From: Fidelibacterota bacterium
GTDB lineage: Bacteria > Fidelibacterota > UBA8477 > JABMPR01
Length of the DNA: 32,105 nt
Reading direction: 5' to 3'
Assembly (NCBI GenBank): GCA_029939675.1
Contig: JAOZSM010000007.1
Location: 1,448-33,552, forward strand
Shown here: piece after piece, positions 16,473-23,507 of the stretch
Position numbering within the stretch: the stretch's first letter is position 1
Layout of the letters: each line of letters starts with the position of its first letter
Translations under genes and position numbers: made by a program
Notes under the pieces: model-generated
The model's database searches: none
Told to the model about the DNA's origin: nothing
Seen by the model: only the letters and a program-made list of their open reading frames with translations

Positions 16473-17669
16473 ATGAGTAGAGTCAGAGCCATTCGAAAAG
16501 TTGCTATTATTAGCGCAAAACGGACACCCATTGGAGCCTTCCAGGGTGGCTTAGCATCAATTCCAGCTACAAAATTAGGAGCTGGCGTTATCAAGGCAGC
16601 TTTGGAAGCTGGACAAGTATCACCGGATGACGTGGATGAAGTCATCATGGGAAACGTCATTACTGCTGGTGAAGGACAAGCACCTGCCCGCCAGGCTGCT
16701 CTGTATGCGGGATTGCCGGATTCAACTGAATGTATGACCATTAACAAGGTCTGTGGTTCTGGTATGAAGGCTGTCATGCTGGCTTCTCAAGCTATCCAGG
16801 TAGGTGACGCTAATGTGGTTGTCGCTGGTGGTATGGAGAGTATGTCCAACGTGCCCTATTATTTACCAGGTGCTCGTGGAGGTCAACGGTTGGGGCACGG
16901 TAAAATGATTGATGGAGTTCTCCAGGATGGACTCTTGAATGCTTACGATGGTATTCATATGGGAGTTAGTGGTGAACTATGTGCCACAGAATACAGCTAT
17001 AGCCGTGAAGCTCAGGACACCTTTGCCAAAGAAAGTTACCTCCGAGCTCAAAAAGCTCAAAAAACAGGCGCGTTTGCCAATGAAATTGCGCCAGTAAAGA
17101 TTCCGCAGCGCAAAGGTGATCCCATCATATTTGATACGGATGATGAACCGGGGAGAGGTAATTTTGAAAAGATGGTCAAACTGCGTCCAGCCTTTGCCAA
17201 GGACGGAACCATTACGGCCGCCAATGCCTCCAAAATCAATGATGGGGCTGCTGCATTGGTCCTCATGCGTGAGGGAGAAGCTGAGCGACGGGGGTTGAAA
17301 CCCATGGCCCTGGTAGTGGCTCAGGCCTCTGCTGCTCAAGCACCGGAATGGTTTACTACTGCACCAGTCAAAGCAATAACCAAGGTACTGAAAAAAGCCG
17401 GTATGACCCTGGGTGAGATTGATCTTTTTGAGATAAATGAGGCTTTCTCAGTGGTTACCATGGTCGCTATGGATGAGTTAAATATTCCTCACACAAAGGT
17501 AAATGTTAATGGAGGGGCTGTTTCACTGGGACACCCCATTGGTGCCTCAGGCGCCCGTATTGTGACGACCCTGTTGCATGCCATGGAAGCCAGAGAAGCC
17601 CGTTTCGGTTTGGCTGCTTTGTGTATTGGTGGCGGAGAGGCTTCCGCTATAATTGTTGAACGACTTTAG
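16473..17669 (+). CDS. atoB: Acetyl-CoA C-acetyltransferase (thiolase)
   Basis: 398 aa, standard length for a biosynthetic/degradative short-chain thiolase. The acyl-accepting cysteine is C94 in NKVCGSGMKAV; the catalytic His354 is in GGAVSLGHPIGASGAR and the second Cys384 in LCIGGGEASA. It condenses two acetyl-CoA to acetoacetyl-CoA or runs in reverse in beta-oxidation. AAAGGAA lies 6-7 nt before the ATG. The stop is 9 bp from the next gene, a 3-hydroxyacyl-CoA dehydrogenase, followed by an acyl-CoA dehydrogenase, so they form a C4 (acetoacetyl-, hydroxybutyryl-, crotonyl/butyryl-CoA) or short-chain oxidation operon. Direction of flux cannot be read from sequence. Confidence in enzyme class is high; the gene symbol is a family label. 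Confidence 0.95.
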   Translation: MSRVRAIRKVAIISAKRTPIGAFQGGLASIPATKLGAGVIKAALEAGQVSPDDVDEVIMGNVITAGEGQAPARQAALYAGLPDSTECMTINKVCGSGMKAVMLASQAIQVGDANVVVAGGMESMSNVPYYLPGARGGQRLGHGKMIDGVLQDGLLNAYDGIHMGVSGELCATEYSYSREAQDTFAKESYLRAQKAQKTGAFANEIAPVKIPQRKGDPIIFDTDDEPGRGNFEKMVKLRPAFAKDGTITAANASKINDGAAALVLMREGEAERRGLKPMALVVAQASAAQAPEWFTTAPVKAITKVLKKAGMTLGEIDLFEINEAFSVVTMVAMDELNIPHTKVNVNGGAVSLGHPIGASGARIVTTLLHAMEAREARFGLAALCIGGGEASAIIVERL

Positions 17670-17678
17670 GGGGTAATC

Positions 17679-18533
17679 ATGGAATTGAAAAAAATTGGTG
17701 TGATCGGTTCAGGAACAATGGGCAATGGGATCGCCCATGTTTTTGCTCAGTCAGGATATGAAGTCATCCTGGTGGATATCAAACAGGAATTTCTGGATAA
17801 GGGCGTTGCCACTATTGCCAAAAACCTGGACCGCCAGGTTAAAAAGGAACGTATCACAGAAGCTGATAAAATGAGTATTCTGGGACGGATCAGATTAACC
17901 ACTGACTTACAAGATTTAGGCGAAAGTCATTTTGTAGTAGAGGCAGCAACCGAGAATAGAGAAATTAAATTCCAGCTTTTTAGAGACCTGGATGCTATTG
18001 TGGCTCCTGAGGTCATTTTAAGCTCAAATACTTCTTCGATTTCGCTGACTGAAGTTGCGGCCCAGACCAGCCGACCAGATAAAGTGATCGGGATGCATTT
18101 TATGAATCCCGTACCCATGATGAAACTGGTCGAGATTATCCGCGGTCATGCCTGTAGCGATGAGACAGTGAAAACTACTGTCGAACTAGCCAAAGCGCTT
18201 TCCAAAGTTCCAGTTGAAGCCAATGATTATCCCGGGTTTGTTGCCAATCGGATCATCATGCCTATGATCAACGAAGCTGTATTTGCTTTAATGGAAGGTG
18301 TTGCCACCAAAGAAGCCATTGATGAGATCATGCATTTGGGCTTGGCCCATCCCATGGGACCTCTGGCCTTAGCAGATCTAATCGGTTTGGATGTTTGTCT
18401 TTCCATTCTGGAAGTCCTGCATTCAGGGCTGGGTGATCCCAAGTATCGTCCCTGTCCCTTGCTGAAACGCATGGTGGCTGCTGGTGAATTGGGCCGGAAA
18501 ACTGGTAAAGGTTTTTACGATTATCAGCGTTGA
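17679..18533 (+). CDS. hbd: 3-hydroxybutyryl-CoA dehydrogenase
   Basis: 284 aa, the normal length. The N-terminal Rossmann fold has [20 protein letters not shown] followed by the acidic VDIK end of the second strand, indicating NAD preference. The family blocks [15 protein letters not shown] (with the catalytic-region Ser), [19 protein letters not shown] (catalytic His) and [14 protein letters not shown] are present, and the C-terminal domain ends [13 protein letters not shown]. It interconverts acetoacetyl-CoA and 3-hydroxybutyryl-CoA. GGGGGT precedes the ATG by 4-5 nt, and it lies 9 bp after the thiolase, so co-transcription and possibly coupling are expected. No enoyl-CoA hydratase follows, so that step must be encoded elsewhere. 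Confidence 0.95.
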   Translation: MELKKIGVIGSGTMGNGIAHVFAQSGYEVILVDIKQEFLDKGVATIAKNLDRQVKKERITEADKMSILGRIRLTTDLQDLGESHFVVEAATENREIKFQLFRDLDAIVAPEVILSSNTSSISLTEVAAQTSRPDKVIGMHFMNPVPMMKLVEIIRGHACSDETVKTTVELAKALSKVPVEANDYPGFVANRIIMPMINEAVFALMEGVATKEAIDEIMHLGLAHPMGPLALADLIGLDVCLSILEVLHSGLGDPKYRPCPLLKRMVAAGELGRKTGKGFYDYQR

Positions 18534-18609
18534 TAGGGGCTAGACTGTTAAATCTTGAAGCCCTTCATGTGCTTCATTGTGAAGAAAAAAATAGGGAATA
18601 TATAAGAAA

Positions 18610-19752
18610 ATGAATTTTGAATTAACCGAAGAACAAAAGATGGTCCAGGAGACTATCCGGGATTTCGCCGAAGCTGAGATCAAACCGGGTGTCATGGAAC
18701 GTGATGAAAAGGCTGAATTTCCAGGCGAGATAATTAAAAAACTGGGTGATTTAGGTTTTCTGGGAATGCAGGTTCCTGAAGTCTATGGTGGTACAGAGAT
18801 GGATGCTGTTAGTCATGTTATAGCCCTTGAAGAAATTGCCCGGGTTGATGCTTCCACCTGCGTCATACTGTCAGTAAATAATTCATTGTTTTCCAATCCG
18901 CTGATCAAGTTTGGATCGGAATATCTGAAAAAGAAATATTTGCCACTGACTTCCAGTGGTGAAAAACTGGGAGCCTATTCACTCAGTGAACCGCAGTCTG
19001 GTTCTGATGCTAAGGCAATGTTGACCACTGCCACCAAAGATGGAGATTCATATGTTCTGAATGGTGTAAAAAACTGGGTGACCAGTGGTATTAGTTCAGA
19101 TGTTGTGATAGTCTTTGCCAAAACCGATAAAGCTGCCGGTCACCGGGGAATTTCAGCTTTTGTTGTAGAAAAAGGATTGCCAGGATTTACAACAGGCAAA
19201 AAAGAGGATAAACTGGGTATTCGCGGATCCGATACCAGCGAATTGATCTTCGAGAATTGTAGAGTACCTGCAGAAAACCTGATCGGTGAGGAGGGCATGG
19301 GTTTCAAAATTGCCATGGCCACCCTGGATGTAGGGCGGATCGGAATTGCTGCACAAGCACTGGGGATTGCCCAGGGAGCCCTGGATCGCTCCATCCAATA
19401 CGCCAAAGAACGTGAACAATTTGGAAAGCCCATCGGGATGTTCCAAGGTGTTGGATTTAAGCTCGCTGATATGGCCACCCGTGTGGAAGCCAGTCGTTTG
19501 TTGGTCTACCAGGCTGCCTGGTTAAAAGATCAGGGTAAGAACATCGGAGAGAAGGCCTCAATGGCGAAAGTATTTGCTGGCGACACTGCCATGTATGTTG
19601 CTACCGAGGCAGTCCAAATTCACGGGGGATATGGATATATTCGTGAATTTGAAGTTGAACGTATGATGCGGGATGCCAAGATCACCCAGATCTATGAGGG
19701 GACTAATGAGATCCAGAGATTGGTCATTAGCCGGCATCTGTTAGCAGATTAA
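18610..19752 (+). CDS. Short-chain acyl-CoA dehydrogenase (butyryl-CoA type)
   Basis: 380 aa with the standard three-domain acyl-CoA dehydrogenase layout: an N-terminal helical domain (FELTEEQKMVQETIRDFAE), a middle beta domain with the signature AYSLSEPQSGSDA, and a C-terminal domain with REQFGKPIG and QIHGGYGYIREFEVERMMRDAKI. The catalytic base is Glu363 in QIYEGTNEIQR, the position used by short/medium-chain and butyryl-CoA dehydrogenases rather than isovaleryl or long-chain types. It is FAD-dependent and passes electrons to ETF, which is not encoded here. It lies 76 bp after hbd; the spacer contains a small CTTCA/TGAAG hairpin and a weak ribosome site. It likely completes the same C4-CoA pathway. 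Butyryl-CoA is the best-guess substrate. Confidence 0.93.
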   Translation: MNFELTEEQKMVQETIRDFAEAEIKPGVMERDEKAEFPGEIIKKLGDLGFLGMQVPEVYGGTEMDAVSHVIALEEIARVDASTCVILSVNNSLFSNPLIKFGSEYLKKKYLPLTSSGEKLGAYSLSEPQSGSDAKAMLTTATKDGDSYVLNGVKNWVTSGISSDVVIVFAKTDKAAGHRGISAFVVEKGLPGFTTGKKEDKLGIRGSDTSELIFENCRVPAENLIGEEGMGFKIAMATLDVGRIGIAAQALGIAQGALDRSIQYAKEREQFGKPIGMFQGVGFKLADMATRVEASRLLVYQAAWLKDQGKNIGEKASMAKVFAGDTAMYVATEAVQIHGGYGYIREFEVERMMRDAKITQIYEGTNEIQRLVISRHLLAD

Positions 19753-19790
19753 TGGTATTTCAGCTCACGATTAGAGTAGATATCTTTTTT

Positions 19791-19826
19791 TAGCCACAGA
19801 TGAACACGGATGGGCACAGATAAAGA
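19791..19826 (+). repeat. CACAGATG-type dispersed repeat
   Basis: AGCCACAGATGAACACGGATGGGCACAGATAAAG is a short run of near-repeats of (A/G)CACAGATG. From memory, the same phrase is common between genes of many unrelated environmental bacteria. It sits in the 268-bp gap before the leucine dehydrogenase gene. Confidence 0.5.
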
Positions 19827-19948
19827 AAAAGGGAATGATAGAGAATTTTACAAACCAACAGAATTCGATAACAGAATGGTATGTACGTTTATCAAATATC
19901 AGTAAACTAGCAAGTTATTGTCGAAATATATGAACTGTACTTCTCATC

Positions 19949-19977
19949 CCTCTGCGTCTGCGAACTCTGCGAGAGAG
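19949..19977 (+). repeat. CTCTGCG dispersed repeat, uninterrupted copy
   Basis: CCTCTGCGTCTGCGAACTCTGCGAGAGAG lies 44 bp upstream of the leucine dehydrogenase ATG. It is the same family as 4215-4244 and contains no microinsert. Confidence 0.5.
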
Positions 19978-20020
19978 AATATTTTAAGATCGAGGATTAA
20001 AAAAATTAAAGGAGAAAATA

Positions 20021-21115
20021 ATGGGATTTTTTGATGCACCAGAGCTAAATCATCACGAGCATGTACTATTTGGTAAGGATGAAGAAACAGGACTAAAGGC
20101 AATCATCGCCGTTCACAACACCAGTCTGGGGCCAGCCCTGGGTGGTTGTCGGGTCTGGAATTATGAAAATGAACAAGATGCTGTAAGAGATGTCCTACGG
20201 CTTTCAGAGGGTATGACCTATAAATCAGCTTTGGCTGGTTTAAATCTTGGTGGTGGAAAATCAGTCATTCTGGGCCGTGTTCGAGATATTGGGAATGAGG
20301 CTGCTTTCCGTGCTTTTGGCCGGATCGTAGATAGTCTTGGTGGTCGCTATGTAACTGCTGAAGATGTTAATACGACCCCTCAGATGATGGAATGGGTCCA
20401 CGAAGAAACAGATTATGTGGCTGGTCTTAGTTCTGAGTTAGGTGGATCAGGTGATCCTTCTCCATTTACAGCCTGGGGTACCTTCGTTGGTATCAAATCA
20501 TCGGCAAATAAAGCATATGGATCTGACAGTCTTGAAGGTAAAACAATAGCAGTTCAAGGTCTTGGTCATGTGGGAATCTACCTCGTTGAACACCTTTCAA
20601 AAGCCGGTGCCAAGATTGTCGTCACTGATATTAAGGAAGATCGCATCAATGAGATGCTTAAGATAAAAAATGTTTCAGCAGTGGCTCCTGATGAGATTTA
20701 TGATGTAGATATGGATATTTTTGCTCCCTGTGCTTTGGGTTCAATCGTAAATGACGAGACCATTGATCGTCTCAAATGTCAGGTGATTGCCGGGGCTGCC
20801 AACAATGTTCTAGCTGACTATGATAAGCACGGTAAGATTCTGATGGAGCGTGGAATTCTGTATGCACCAGACTATGCTATTAATGCTGGTGGTGTGATCA
20901 ATGTTTATGGTGAGTTTGAAGGCTATAATGAAAAACGCTCCTACAGTCGGGTCAACCATATCTATGAGATTCTCCAACAGATCTTTTCGCGTTCTGAGGA
21001 AGATAATATTCCCACCATGGATGCTGCGGATATTCTAGCGGAAGAACGGATCCGCAAAATTGGTCGGTTAAAACAAATGCATCGGTCTGGAACGCGGTTG
21101 TTCTCAAAGATGTAA
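20021..21115 (+). CDS. Leucine (branched-chain amino acid) dehydrogenase
   Basis: 364 aa, the size of leucine/valine dehydrogenases and shorter than glutamate dehydrogenases. The substrate region TSLGPALGGCRVW and GMTYKSALAGLNLGGGKSVI holds the two lysines (K68 and K80) that bind the carboxylate and act in catalysis. The C-terminal Rossmann domain begins KTIAVQGLGHVGIYLVEHL and includes ADYDKHGKILMERGILYAPDYAINAGGVINVYGE. It reversibly deaminates leucine, isoleucine or valine to 2-oxo acids using NAD. A strong AAAGGAG lies 7 nt before the ATG. Placement after C4-CoA genes fits amino-acid catabolism, but the 268-bp gap with repeats argues for separate transcription. The Cys in GGCR, where Bacillus enzymes have Thr, is a minor variation. 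Confidence 0.92.
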   Translation: MGFFDAPELNHHEHVLFGKDEETGLKAIIAVHNTSLGPALGGCRVWNYENEQDAVRDVLRLSEGMTYKSALAGLNLGGGKSVILGRVRDIGNEAAFRAFGRIVDSLGGRYVTAEDVNTTPQMMEWVHEETDYVAGLSSELGGSGDPSPFTAWGTFVGIKSSANKAYGSDSLEGKTIAVQGLGHVGIYLVEHLSKAGAKIVVTDIKEDRINEMLKIKNVSAVAPDEIYDVDMDIFAPCALGSIVNDETIDRLKCQVIAGAANNVLADYDKHGKILMERGILYAPDYAINAGGVINVYGEFEGYNEKRSYSRVNHIYEILQQIFSRSEEDNIPTMDAADILAEERIRKIGRLKQMHRSGTRLFSKM

Positions 21116-21146
21116 AAAAAATAGTACAGGTTTCCAGGGATATCAT

Positions 21147-21183
21147 AGTTCGTTACTCTGAATGAAGTTGAGGGTAACGAACT
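21147..21183. repeat. Inverted repeat between leuDH and nusB
   Basis: AGTTCGTTAC and GTAACGAACT form a perfect 10-bp stem around a 17-nt loop containing CTGAATGAAGTTGAGG. The pattern recalls the common dispersed repeat with CCTGAGCGAAGTCGAAGGG flanked by inverted arms. No U-run follows, so it is not a standard terminator. Confidence 0.55.
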
Positions 21184-21247
21184 TGAGTTCCATGGTTCAT
21201 GACCAGACCTGAATCTATTATTTAAAGGAATAAGAAGGACCCAGTTC

Positions 21248-21676
21248 ATGCAAGAAAGACGTCGAGCGCGGGAATTTGTTGTACAGGTTTCATACGCTCA
21301 TGAAATTCAGGATGATAACTTTGATCAGACGTTTAATCTATTGGCTGAAACCAGTGATCTAACTGAGGAATTGCTCAAATTTTCAAGGGAGTTACTCAAC
21401 GGGATCATGGCTCATCGTCAAGAATTTGACGAACTGATTGCCAGTAAGTCAAGGAACTGGGATTTAACCCGGATTGCGCTTATGGACCGGTTGATTTTAA
21501 GGATGGCACTAACGGAATTCTTCTATTTTAAGGATATTCCGCCTAAAGTATCCATCTCTGAAGCGATCGAGATAGCAAAAGTCTTTAGCACTGAGGAAAG
21601 TAGCAGTTTTGTGAATGGTATTCTGGATGCCATCCTGAATGATGCCTTGGCAGAGGGAAAGATGTCCATGATCTAA
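21248..21676 (+). CDS. nusB: Transcription antitermination factor NusB
   Basis: 142 aa, typical of NusB. It starts ERRRAREFVVQVSYAHEI, the RNA-binding arginine-rich helix. Further matches are LLNGIMAHRQEFDELIASKSRNWDLTRIALMDRLILRMALTEF and the C-terminal block PPKVSISEAIEIAKVFSTEESSSFVNGILDAI. NusB binds NusE (S10) and boxA RNA to allow antitermination in rRNA operons. AAGGA lies 10 nt before the ATG. It is the last gene of the forward block and is followed by a strong intrinsic terminator. Confidence 0.95.
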   Translation: MQERRRAREFVVQVSYAHEIQDDNFDQTFNLLAETSDLTEELLKFSRELLNGIMAHRQEFDELIASKSRNWDLTRIALMDRLILRMALTEFFYFKDIPPKVSISEAIEIAKVFSTEESSSFVNGILDAILNDALAEGKMSMI

Positions 21677-21702
21677 ATCTTGTATATTTGGATGGATAAT
21701 AG

Positions 21703-21752
21703 AAAGTGAGAATGATACTATTGATCACAGGGTATCATTCTCACTTTTGTTT
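21703..21752 (+). terminator. Intrinsic terminator after nusB
   Basis: AAAGTGAGAATGATAC (21703-21718) pairs perfectly over 16 bp with GTATCATTCTCACTTT (21732-21747) around a 13-nt loop, then TGTTT. It lies 27 bp after nusB and may also serve the convergent minus-strand genes. Confidence 0.85.
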
Positions 21753-21767
21753 AATACCAACGTTTTT

Positions 21768-21869
21768 TCAAACTCCACCAGTGCTGGCGAAAGAACAGGT
21801 GTAGGGGATCAGAATCGCCAGAATCACTATTGCCGTAACACTTATTATTCTCCATATTTTTTGAGTCAT
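21768..21869 (-). CDS. Possible small membrane peptide (33 aa)
   Basis: An ORF too short for the track reads MTQKIWRIISVTAIVILAILIPYTCSFASTGGV. It has a positively charged N-terminus, one hydrophobic helix and a Cys. An in-frame GTG at 21893 would add eight residues (VNKLLEKE). It starts about 30 bp after the stop of the T9SS exoprotein gene 21900-23444 and ends 16 bp before the hairpin at 21703-21747. The Shine-Dalgarno is poor (AGAAGGA is too close to the ATG). It could be a real small protein or chance; I do not recognise a family. Confidence 0.3.
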   Translation of the reverse strand: MTQKIWRIISVTAIVILAILIPYTCSFASTGGV

Positions 21870-21899
21870 TTCCTTCTCTAGCAATTTATTCACCTTACC

Positions 21900-23444
21900 C
21901 TAACGTAGGTATAGCATCTTGATCGTTTGATTATGGACACCTGCATTTAAACGACAGAAATAGACGCCTGTGGATACTGAATTGCCTGACTGATTAACAC
22001 CATTCCATTGGACTGAGTAGCAACCAGCAGCTTGATGCGTGTTAACCAGAGATGTGATCCGACGACCTGCAACATCATAAACAAACAGGTCAACCTTAGC
22101 TGGTTCAGCTAGTTTGTAATGGATTGAGGTGGTGGGGTTGAAGGGATTGGGAGTGTTGGGTAACAACTCAAACTCAGAAGGAGATTCCAGTAACTCCGCA
22201 ACCCCGACAACAGTCACAGTATCCCAAGTGGCTGTGATGGTATAAGCCACTCCATTCAAGACATCGGTTTGACCCTGGTAGACACAATTGTAAGCAGTCA
22301 CTGTTGAAATACACTCAACACCAACATACCAGAGACCAGCTTCCTCAACAGGTACTTGGATCAAGTGCTCTGTTCCTTCAACAGGGCTGGTAAATTGAGC
22401 GGTATTTTGGAAGGCAAAATCACCTGGGTTAGCATATAGTTTAAAATCAAAATTTGATTCAGCGCTCAATTCGATAGTCAAAGTGTCTGCTTCAGGTGGC
22501 ACCATAACTGTGAAGTGGTGATACTGCAGATCTCCGATCCGGGTGAATTCAGGTTGGTTGTCTTCAGGAAATTGATCCATGGTGCGTAACTCACCGTTGA
22601 TGAGGTCTGCTTTAACCCGGGGAGAGCCGACTCCATCCAGAGCATAAAGCAGGATAGCCTGCATCAGATTTAGTCTTTCACCATCCTCTGCAGATTCTGG
22701 ATGTGACCCTGTAACGACGATCCGGCCCTGTTGCTGATCCGGTTTGTAAGCCCAGGTACTGGCTTTTTGGTGCATGCCCCAGCCGGGATAATCAAATCTG
22801 AGTAGTACTTCGGATCTAGATGGATAGTCAATTTGTTCGTTGGCATAACACCCCCCGTTATGTCGCACATTATCAATATATAAATCCTCTCCAAAATCAA
22901 AATATTGTAATAAAGCGGATTCTGCAGGAATGAAATGCCCGGTGTATGCATCGGTTAAACCTGTTGAGGATGCTCGACCCGGCCAGATATGATAATAATA
23001 TGGATGGGTCCCTGTCTCAGCCCAGTGTTCGCTGGCAATATAAGCACCTGCGCAGGATCCTGAATAACTCCCACCATTGGCATAATATGTTCTAATGCGG
23101 TTTCGACCGACTTCACCCAGTGATTCCCCATGATTGCCGGCGGTGCCACCATTGGTGTAGATCATGCGGAAACGCGGAGCACCATCGGGGTAAAGTAGGT
23201 GTCCGTTGCTATCGATTTCATCAGTAACCATGACACTATTTTGAAAACTAATATCAGAAGTGCATAAATATTCCAACGAAAGATCCAAAGTTTCGGCAGC
23301 ATCAAAATAGGTCATGGATGTTAAATAGGCCCCTCCATCGCAGAAAATATCCTTGAAAAACCCGGGTGTCTGAGCAAATGACAGTGTGATAGTCATGGTC
23401 AACCCGATCAGGTACAAATGGAGTTGATTTTTTAATGAGTTCAT
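21900..23444 (-). CDS. T9SS exoprotein with BPL_N/GATase-like domain
   Basis: Start set at ATG 23444, where GGGAG lies 7 nt upstream and a signal peptide follows (MNSLKNQLHLYLIGLTMTITLSFAQ). The track start 23504 would translate an intergenic hairpin. About 514 aa. Residues about 30-275 resemble the BPL_N class I glutamine-amidotransferase-like fold: the nucleophile elbow GGSYSGSCAGAYIAS gives Cys131, and TGSHPES supplies the His248/Glu250 pair. Next is a PPC-like beta domain (HFTVMVPPEADTLTIELSAESNFDFKLYANPG...GLWYVGVEC, about 300-400). Last comes a linker NTPNPFNPTTSIHYKL and a T9SS type A sorting domain ending TIKMLYLR. Thus an exported, probably surface-bound, putative amidohydrolase or peptidase-like enzyme. 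The substrate is unknown. It follows the beta-helix gene and may be co-transcribed through the hairpin at 23468-23494. Confidence 0.82.
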   Translation of the reverse strand: MNSLKNQLHLYLIGLTMTITLSFAQTPGFFKDIFCDGGAYLTSMTYFDAAETLDLSLEYLCTSDISFQNSVMVTDEIDSNGHLLYPDGAPRFRMIYTNGGTAGNHGESLGEVGRNRIRTYYANGGSYSGSCAGAYIASEHWAETGTHPYYYHIWPGRASSTGLTDAYTGHFIPAESALLQYFDFGEDLYIDNVRHNGGCYANEQIDYPSRSEVLLRFDYPGWGMHQKASTWAYKPDQQQGRIVVTGSHPESAEDGERLNLMQAILLYALDGVGSPRVKADLINGELRTMDQFPEDNQPEFTRIGDLQYHHFTVMVPPEADTLTIELSAESNFDFKLYANPGDFAFQNTAQFTSPVEGTEHLIQVPVEEAGLWYVGVECISTVTAYNCVYQGQTDVLNGVAYTITATWDTVTVVGVAELLESPSEFELLPNTPNPFNPTTSIHYKLAEPAKVDLFVYDVAGRRITSLVNTHQAAGCYSVQWNGVNQSGNSVSTGVYFCRLNAGVHNQTIKMLYLR

Positions 23445-23467
23445 AACGTTACTCCCTGGGGTGGAGG

Positions 23468-23494
23468 CCCCGACCTGCATTGAGCAGGCCGGGG
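23468..23494 (-). promoter_or_regulatory. Intergenic hairpin between two T9SS genes
   Basis: On the minus strand CCCCGGCCTGC-TCAAT-GCAGGTCGGGG forms an 11-bp stem with one G-U pair. It lies between the stop at 23508 and the ATG at 23444. No U-run follows, so it may tune relative expression by mRNA stabilisation or partial termination. This is inference. Confidence 0.5.
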
Positions 23495-23507
23495 TATGTG
23501 ACATCTT

